This document shows, piece by piece, positions 5,269 to 8,349 of a stretch of 8,349 nt of DNA (positions are counted from its first letter, which is position 1; each line of letters begins with the position of its first letter). The stretch is from Solirubrobacterales bacterium. GTDB lineage: Bacteria; Actinomycetota; Thermoleophilia; Solirubrobacterales; Solirubrobacteraceae. The notes beneath the pieces are model-generated. The model ran no database searches, had not been told where the DNA came from, and saw nothing but the letters and a program-made list of their open reading frames with translations. The DNA is taken from the NCBI GenBank assembly GCA_003244035.1, contig QHBV01000158.1, positions 30,200 to 38,548 on the forward strand, in the 5' to 3' direction. Both the position numbers and the translations under genes were made by a program.

Positions 5269-6369
5269 ATGGAGCATCGATTCACCGGGCCTGCCTACAC
5301 GATCGGAATCGAGGAGGAGCTGATGATCCTCGATGCCGACACGCTCGAGCTCGTCAACGCGATCGAGACGCTGCTCGAGCCCGCTCCCTCGGGCGAGATC
5401 AAGCCGGAGCTGATGGAGTCCGTGCTCGAGGTCGCGACCGAGCCGTGCCAGGACATGGCGCAGGCGGGCGAGCAGCTCCGGGCGCTGCGCCGTCAGGTCG
5501 CCCAGACCGCGGCAACCAAGAACCTGGCGATCGGCGCTGCGGGGACCCACCCCTTCGCGATGTGGGAGGACCAACGGATCGTCGCGCGACCGCGCTACCG
5601 CGACTTGATCTCGGCGCTTCGCTTCGTCGCCCGCCAGGAGCTGATCTTCGGGGTGCACGTCCACGTCGGGATCGACGACCCTGAGAAGGCGATCCACGTG
5701 GCGAACGGGATGCGCGTGCACGTTCCGGTGCTGCTGGGGCTGTCGGCCAACTCTCCCTTCTGGCGGGGCGACCAGACCGGCTTGGCTTCCACGCGCACCC
5801 CGATCTTCCGCGCGTTTCCGCGCGTCGGCATCCCGCCCACCTACAAGAACTGGAAGGACTACGAACGGCGGATCGAGTTCATGGTGGGCGCCCGCGTGAT
5901 CGACGACTACACCTACCTCTGGCACGATGTCCGGCCACACCCGAACTTCGGCACCGTCGAGGTCCGGGTGATGGACTCGCAGACCCACGTCGAACACACA
6001 CTCGGGCTCGCCGCACTCGTGCAGGCGCTCGTGCGCGAGCTCGCCGAGCACTTCGACGCGGGTAAGCGGCTGTCGCGCTACCCGTTCGAGATGCTCGATG
6101 AGAACAAGTGGCTCGCGGCGCGCCACGGGCTCGAGGGGGAGCTCGTCGATCTGCCCCACTCAGACCGCGTCTCGACGCGCGCGCTCGCCCGCCGGCTGAT
6201 CGACCGGATGCGCGACCACTGCCGCGATCTCGGCTCGCTCGGGGAGCTGGACGCGGTCGAGGATCTACTCGGGCGCGGCAACGGCGCTGCCCGACAAGTG
6301 GTCGTCTACGAGGCCAACCACGACCTGCGTGAGGTGATGACCGAGCTCGTCGCGGCGACCGCTGTGTAG
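5269..6369 (+). CDS. ybdK: YbdK/GCS2-family carboxylate-amine ligase (putative glutamate-cysteine ligase type 2)
   Basis: ATP-dependent ligase of the glutamate-cysteine ligase 2 family. E. coli YbdK has weak gamma-glutamylcysteine synthetase activity, and many homologues have no known substrate. The 366 residues match the family length (YbdK 372). Visible family motifs are YTIGIEEELMILD (10-22) with the metal-binding acidic residues, ESVLEVATEPC (50-60), GTHP (92-95), FGVHVHVGIDD (127-137), the long signature SANSPFWRGDQTGLASTRTP (159-178) and NFGTVEVRVMDSQT (226-239). The ATG at 5269 directly precedes the conserved N-terminus; a longer reading from 5158 would overlap the divergent methyltransferase. 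Actinobacteria often use mycothiol or ergothioneine instead of glutathione, and EgtA belongs to a related group, but no other thiol-pathway gene is visible, so the true product is open. Members annotated as cysteine ligases should be treated with caution. Confidence 0.9.
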   Translation: MEHRFTGPAYTIGIEEELMILDADTLELVNAIETLLEPAPSGEIKPELMESVLEVATEPCQDMAQAGEQLRALRRQVAQTAATKNLAIGAAGTHPFAMWEDQRIVARPRYRDLISALRFVARQELIFGVHVHVGIDDPEKAIHVANGMRVHVPVLLGLSANSPFWRGDQTGLASTRTPIFRAFPRVGIPPTYKNWKDYERRIEFMVGARVIDDYTYLWHDVRPHPNFGTVEVRVMDSQTHVEHTLGLAALVQALVRELAEHFDAGKRLSRYPFEMLDENKWLAARHGLEGELVDLPHSDRVSTRALARRLIDRMRDHCRDLGSLGELDAVEDLLGRGNGAARQVVVYEANHDLREVMTELVAATAV

Positions 6370-6371
6370 GG

Positions 6372-6396
6372 GAGCGGGAGGGCGCCGCACCCGCTC
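6372..6396. repeat. Inverted repeat between the ybdK-like and rhomboid-like genes
   Basis: GAGCGGG (6372-6378) and CCCGCTC (6390-6396) are perfect 7-base arms with an 11-base loop that itself contains GGCGCC. It begins two bases after the ybdK stop and abuts the TACAAT box at 6397. It could form a weak terminator for ybdK or an operator covering the upstream part of the next promoter. No T-tract follows. Confidence 0.45.
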
Positions 6397-6402
6397 TACA
6401 AT
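6397..6402 (+). promoter_or_regulatory. -10 element of the rhomboid-like gene (leaderless start)
   Basis: TACAAT is one base from consensus and lies six bases before the GTG at 6409, so transcription should begin at the start codon itself. No ribosome-binding site is present. This is the clearest leaderless promoter in the window and it fixes the start. Confidence 0.55.
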
Positions 6403-6408
6403 CCGTTC

Positions 6409-7167
6409 GTGAGCACCGGCGGTCCGGATCTCTTCGTTGTCTGCAAGAGCTGTGGGGAGGAGGTGAGCCCGTACATCACCGAGTGCCCATATTGCGGCAA
6501 CCGCCTGCGCAAGCGCGCTCCGAAGCTAGATCGCGACGGCCGCGTCGCCGAGAAGCGTCGGCGACGGCCATCCGTGCCCTCGCTGCCACGGCTGCGCCCG
6601 GGCGAAATGCCGGGAATCCGTCCCGATTCGCCTCCCTACGCGACGATCGTGCTGGTCGTGGCCGGTCTGATCGGGTGCCTGCTGTGGCGAACGGGGCTGG
6701 TCGGACTGGATCAAGTCGCGATCGCGGGTAAGCCGGGCGCACACTGGTGGCGACTGGCGACCGCGCCGTTCGTCTACGACAACACGGGCTATGCATTTGC
6801 GGCGCTCGCGACCGTAGCGCTGTATGGCTGGCTGCTAGAGCGCCGCCATGGTCCGGCACCCGTGCTCGTGCTGTTCTTGCTCGGTGGGGTGGGTGGGACA
6901 GCGCTGACGACGCTCGCCGATGCCTCGCCGCTGGTGCTGGGAGGGAACGGAGCCGCGCTCGCGCTGCTGTGCGCGTGGGTGATCCCGGATCTGCTCGCGC
7001 TGGGGGCGCGAGCAGAGATCGAGGGAGACGTAGTCGGGACGGCGGTGATCGCCGCGGTGGTCGCACTGATGCCGCTCGCGGTCACGGACGCGAGCTGGAT
7101 CTCAGATGGCGTTGGCGTGCTCGCGGGGCTGGCGGTTGGGGTCCCGCTGGCGCGGGTGCGACGCTGA
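6409..7167 (+). CDS. Zinc-ribbon rhomboid-fold membrane protein, apparently catalytically inactive
   Basis: A 252-residue integral membrane protein. The N-terminus carries a zinc ribbon, CKSCG...CPYCG (Cys12, Cys15, Cys26, Cys29), then a basic linker (about 32-63). Six hydrophobic segments follow (roughly 78-95, 126-144, 150-168, 175-196, 206-224, 232-248). The layout and several motifs match rhomboid proteases: HWWRLATAPFVY (112-123) fits the conserved Trp-Arg loop, and GGVGGTAL plus LGGNGAALALLCAW (177-190) fits the active-site helix. The catalytic serine of the rhomboid GxSG motif is replaced by Asn180 (GGNGA). In the last helix the segment VLAGLAVG (237-244) has Val237 where the catalytic His of the HLGGLxxG-type motif should be. 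Both dyad residues are thus missing, so proteolysis is unlikely. A binding or chaperone role, as for eukaryotic iRhoms and derlins, is inference. GTG start, leaderless promoter. Confidence 0.82.
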   Translation: MSTGGPDLFVVCKSCGEEVSPYITECPYCGNRLRKRAPKLDRDGRVAEKRRRRPSVPSLPRLRPGEMPGIRPDSPPYATIVLVVAGLIGCLLWRTGLVGLDQVAIAGKPGAHWWRLATAPFVYDNTGYAFAALATVALYGWLLERRHGPAPVLVLFLLGGVGGTALTTLADASPLVLGGNGAALALLCAWVIPDLLALGARAEIEGDVVGTAVIAAVVALMPLAVTDASWISDGVGVLAGLAVGVPLARVRR

Positions 7168-7275
7168 GGGTCGCCTCCGCCCCTCGCGGTCGCCGATCAC
7201 AGGACTGATGTCAATCTGTCCCGCTGAGCGCGACCAGTTGACATCAGTTCCGGGCGGTAGGCATCGGCTACGGAG
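7168..7275. other. Intergenic region between convergent rhomboid-like and selD genes
   Basis: This 108-base stretch separates two converging genes and has no coding potential that I trust. It holds a direct repeat of GGTCGCC (7169-7175 and 7188-7194) and a long imperfect inverted repeat at 7202-7250, annotated separately. It does not fold as a tRNA, and I see no T-tract terminator in either direction. Confidence 0.6.
7202..7250. repeat. Inverted repeat, possible bidirectional terminator or operator pair
   Basis: ACTGATGTCAA (7204-7214) and TTGACATCAGT (7238-7248) are perfect 11-base inverted arms. A G-T and a G-C pair extend them outward to 7202 and 7250. The 23-base centre can form an inner stem in register (GTC-c-CGC-tga-GCG-c-GAC, 7218-7234). 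Its place between converging genes suits a two-way transcription terminator, but a U-tract is missing. The identical TTGACATCAGT in opposite orientations could also be two binding sites, or the remnant ends of a small mobile element. Confidence 0.65.
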
Positions 7276-8289
7276 TCAAGCGACCGTGATGGTGCCGGGA
7301 ACCCCCGATTGCAGGCGCCCGATCACGGCTCCGGGGATCGAATTTGCCCGCTCGGGAGAGACCGCGACGAGCAGGCCACCGGAGGTCATCGTGTCGCAGA
7401 GCAGCCAGCGTTGTGGCCGCGGAACGGCATCCTCGAAGCTCGTGAACTGCTCGGCATGGGCGCGGTTGCGCCGCGTTCCACCCGCGATTGCCCGCTCGCC
7501 CTCGTCCGCCAGCAGCGCCAGGATGCCGTCGATCGCGGGCACGGTGCTCGCCCGGAGCCAGGCTGCGACCCCGCTCGCGAGCGCGAGCTCGTGCAGGTGG
7601 CCAAGCAGCCCGAAGCCGGTTACGTCGGTGAGCGCATGGGCGCCGGCGGCGAGGGCCGCCTCGGATGCGTGGCGGTTCAGCGTCGTCATAACCTCGATCG
7701 CCTCCGCCAGCGGCGCCTGCGCGATCGCTCGCTTCACGGCCGTGGACACAGCCCCCGCTCCTAGCGGCTTGCTCAGCACGAGCGCATCGCCGGCCCGACC
7801 GCCGGCGTTGGTGAGCACCCGGTCGGGATGTACGACACCAACCACGGCCATCCCGAACTTCGGCTCGGAGTCCTCGATCGAATGTCCACCGAGGATCACG
7901 ATGCCCGCCTCGGCCGCGACCGCCGCGCCACCGCGCAGGATCTCGAGCAGCACGTCCTCGCCCAGCTCGCGCAGCGAGAACGCGACCAGATTCAGTGCGG
8001 ACACCGGGGTTGCTCCCATCGCGTACACGTCGGAGAGCGCGTTGGCCGCCGCGATCCGTCCGAAGTCGAACGGATCGTCGACGATCGGCGTGAAGAAGTC
8101 GACGGTGTGCACGAGCGCCAGGTCGTCGCGTAAGCGGTACACGCCGGCGTCATCGGCGGTGCCGAAGCCCACCAGTACGTTCGGGTCGGCGCCCGGAGCC
8201 AGCCGCGCGAGCAGCGGGCCGATCTCCGACGCCGGCAGCTTGCAGCCACAGCCGGCGCCGTGCGAGAGCGATGTCAGCCGGACGGCCAC
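7276..8289 (-). CDS. selD: Selenide, water dikinase (selenophosphate synthase)
   Basis: Makes selenophosphate from selenide and ATP, the selenium donor for selenocysteine-tRNA, 2-selenouridine in tRNA and, in some bacteria, selenium-dependent molybdenum enzymes. The 337-residue product begins LTSLSHGAGCGCK (5-17), with Cys14 and Lys17 matching catalytic Cys17 and Lys20 of E. coli SelD; it is therefore not itself a selenoprotein. Further motifs are the ATP/Mg2+-binding TADDAGVY (44-51), TVDFFTPIVDDPFDFGRIAA (62-81), NALSDVYAMGA (83-93), GGHSIED (134-140), TDVTGFGLLGH (221-231) and a C-terminal TSGGLL (302-307). The residues before TSGG read DTM rather than the common DPQ, a local variation. 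The GTG at 8289 is used because the conserved segment starts five residues in, as expected; AGAGGA about 12 bases upstream is a plausible ribosome-binding site. No selA, selB or selC is in view. Confidence 0.95.
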   Translation of the reverse strand: MAVRLTSLSHGAGCGCKLPASEIGPLLARLAPGADPNVLVGFGTADDAGVYRLRDDLALVHTVDFFTPIVDDPFDFGRIAAANALSDVYAMGATPVSALNLVAFSLRELGEDVLLEILRGGAAVAAEAGIVILGGHSIEDSEPKFGMAVVGVVHPDRVLTNAGGRAGDALVLSKPLGAGAVSTAVKRAIAQAPLAEAIEVMTTLNRHASEAALAAGAHALTDVTGFGLLGHLHELALASGVAAWLRASTVPAIDGILALLADEGERAIAGGTRRNRAHAEQFTSFEDAVPRPQRWLLCDTMTSGGLLVAVSPERANSIPGAVIGRLQSGVPGTITVA

Positions 8290-8300
8290 GTACGTATGAT
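8271..8300 (+). promoter_or_regulatory. Possible divergent promoter upstream of selD
   Basis: ATGTCA (8271-8276) and TATGAT (8295-8300) are spaced by 18 bases and face away from selD. A GTG at 8313 then opens a frame that stays open to the window edge (12 codons). If real, a divergent gene starts here. The opposite strand instead allows a short frame entering from the right edge and stopping at a TAG (8304-8306) just before selD, so an upstream selD-operon gene is equally possible. The last 49 bases do not decide between these. Confidence 0.3.
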
Positions 8301-8349
8301 CCTCTAAACCGAGTGCCTGACCGCGCCCACACCGAAGCCGAGCTCGATC

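Noticed and set aside
5260..6159. Minus-strand open frame (299 codons) opposite the ybdK-like gene
   Set aside because: Its His/Asp/Arg-rich composition is the complement of the real codons and no family pattern is visible.
7202..7250. TTGACA hexamers in the inverted repeat as -35 promoter elements
   Set aside because: TTGACA occurs on both strands (7238-7243 plus, 7209-7214 minus), but no acceptable -10 hexamer lies 16-18 bases downstream in either direction, and no gene start follows.
7168..7275. tRNA-Sec (selC) near selD
   Set aside because: The gap is long enough and contains a large hairpin, but it has no T-loop sequence, acceptor-stem pairing or UCA-anticodon arm on either strand.
7106..8299. 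Plus-strand open frame (397 codons) opposite selD
   Set aside because: Ser/Ala/Pro-rich translation with no domain, overlapping both the rhomboid-like gene and almost the whole of a certain selD gene; an artefact of GC-rich third positions.
1..8349. Defence island, CRISPR array, prophage or insertion sequence
   Set aside because: All strong genes are housekeeping or ordinary metabolic and regulatory families, codon use looks uniform, and there are no regularly spaced repeats or recombinase genes.

Overview
The window is a GC-rich, gene-dense stretch of a bacterial chromosome. GC-rich third codon positions, GTG starts, several genes with a TANNNT box just upstream of the start codon (leaderless-type promoters) and the set of uncharacterised small genes all fit an actinobacterium. 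My best guess is the Thermoleophilia/Solirubrobacterales. That placement comes from general recognition of the proteins, not from a search. I see no transposase, integrase, phage gene, CRISPR array, rRNA or tRNA, so this looks like core chromosome rather than an island.

Layout. (1) 1-3058, plus strand: the last codons of a possible upstream gene, then mazG (53-874), eno (871-2145, ATGA overlap with mazG), a 141-nt gap holding repeats and a perfect 20-bp palindrome, an FtsB/DivIC-type division gene (about 2287-2667) and an unidentified 108-residue gene (2732-3058). The eno-ftsB adjacency is a widespread bacterial arrangement. (2) 3084-4049: an unidentified protein with a putative helix-turn-helix (minus strand) is divergent from csrA (plus strand) across a 159-nt promoter region. 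(3) 4046-5189, minus strand: a class I SAM-dependent methyltransferase followed by a small single-pass membrane protein whose 3' end overlaps that of csrA. (4) 5269-7167, plus strand: a YbdK/GCS2-family carboxylate-amine ligase, then a zinc-ribbon/rhomboid-fold membrane protein that appears to have lost both catalytic residues. (5) 7276-8289, minus strand: selD (selenophosphate synthase), convergent with the rhomboid-like gene and separated from it by a 108-nt gap containing a long inverted repeat. The last 60 bases hold a possible divergent promoter.

Functionally the window mixes housekeeping (nucleotide-pool sanitation, glycolysis, cell division), post-transcriptional control (CsrA), probable small-molecule chemistry (methyltransferase, ligase) and selenium metabolism (SelD). 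I find no convincing multi-gene novel system. The items most worth a second look are the dead rhomboid-like protein, the lone csrA beside an uncharacterised acidic/basic putative DNA-binding protein, the eno-ftsB spacer with its palindrome and repeats, and the inverted repeat between the rhomboid-like gene and selD.
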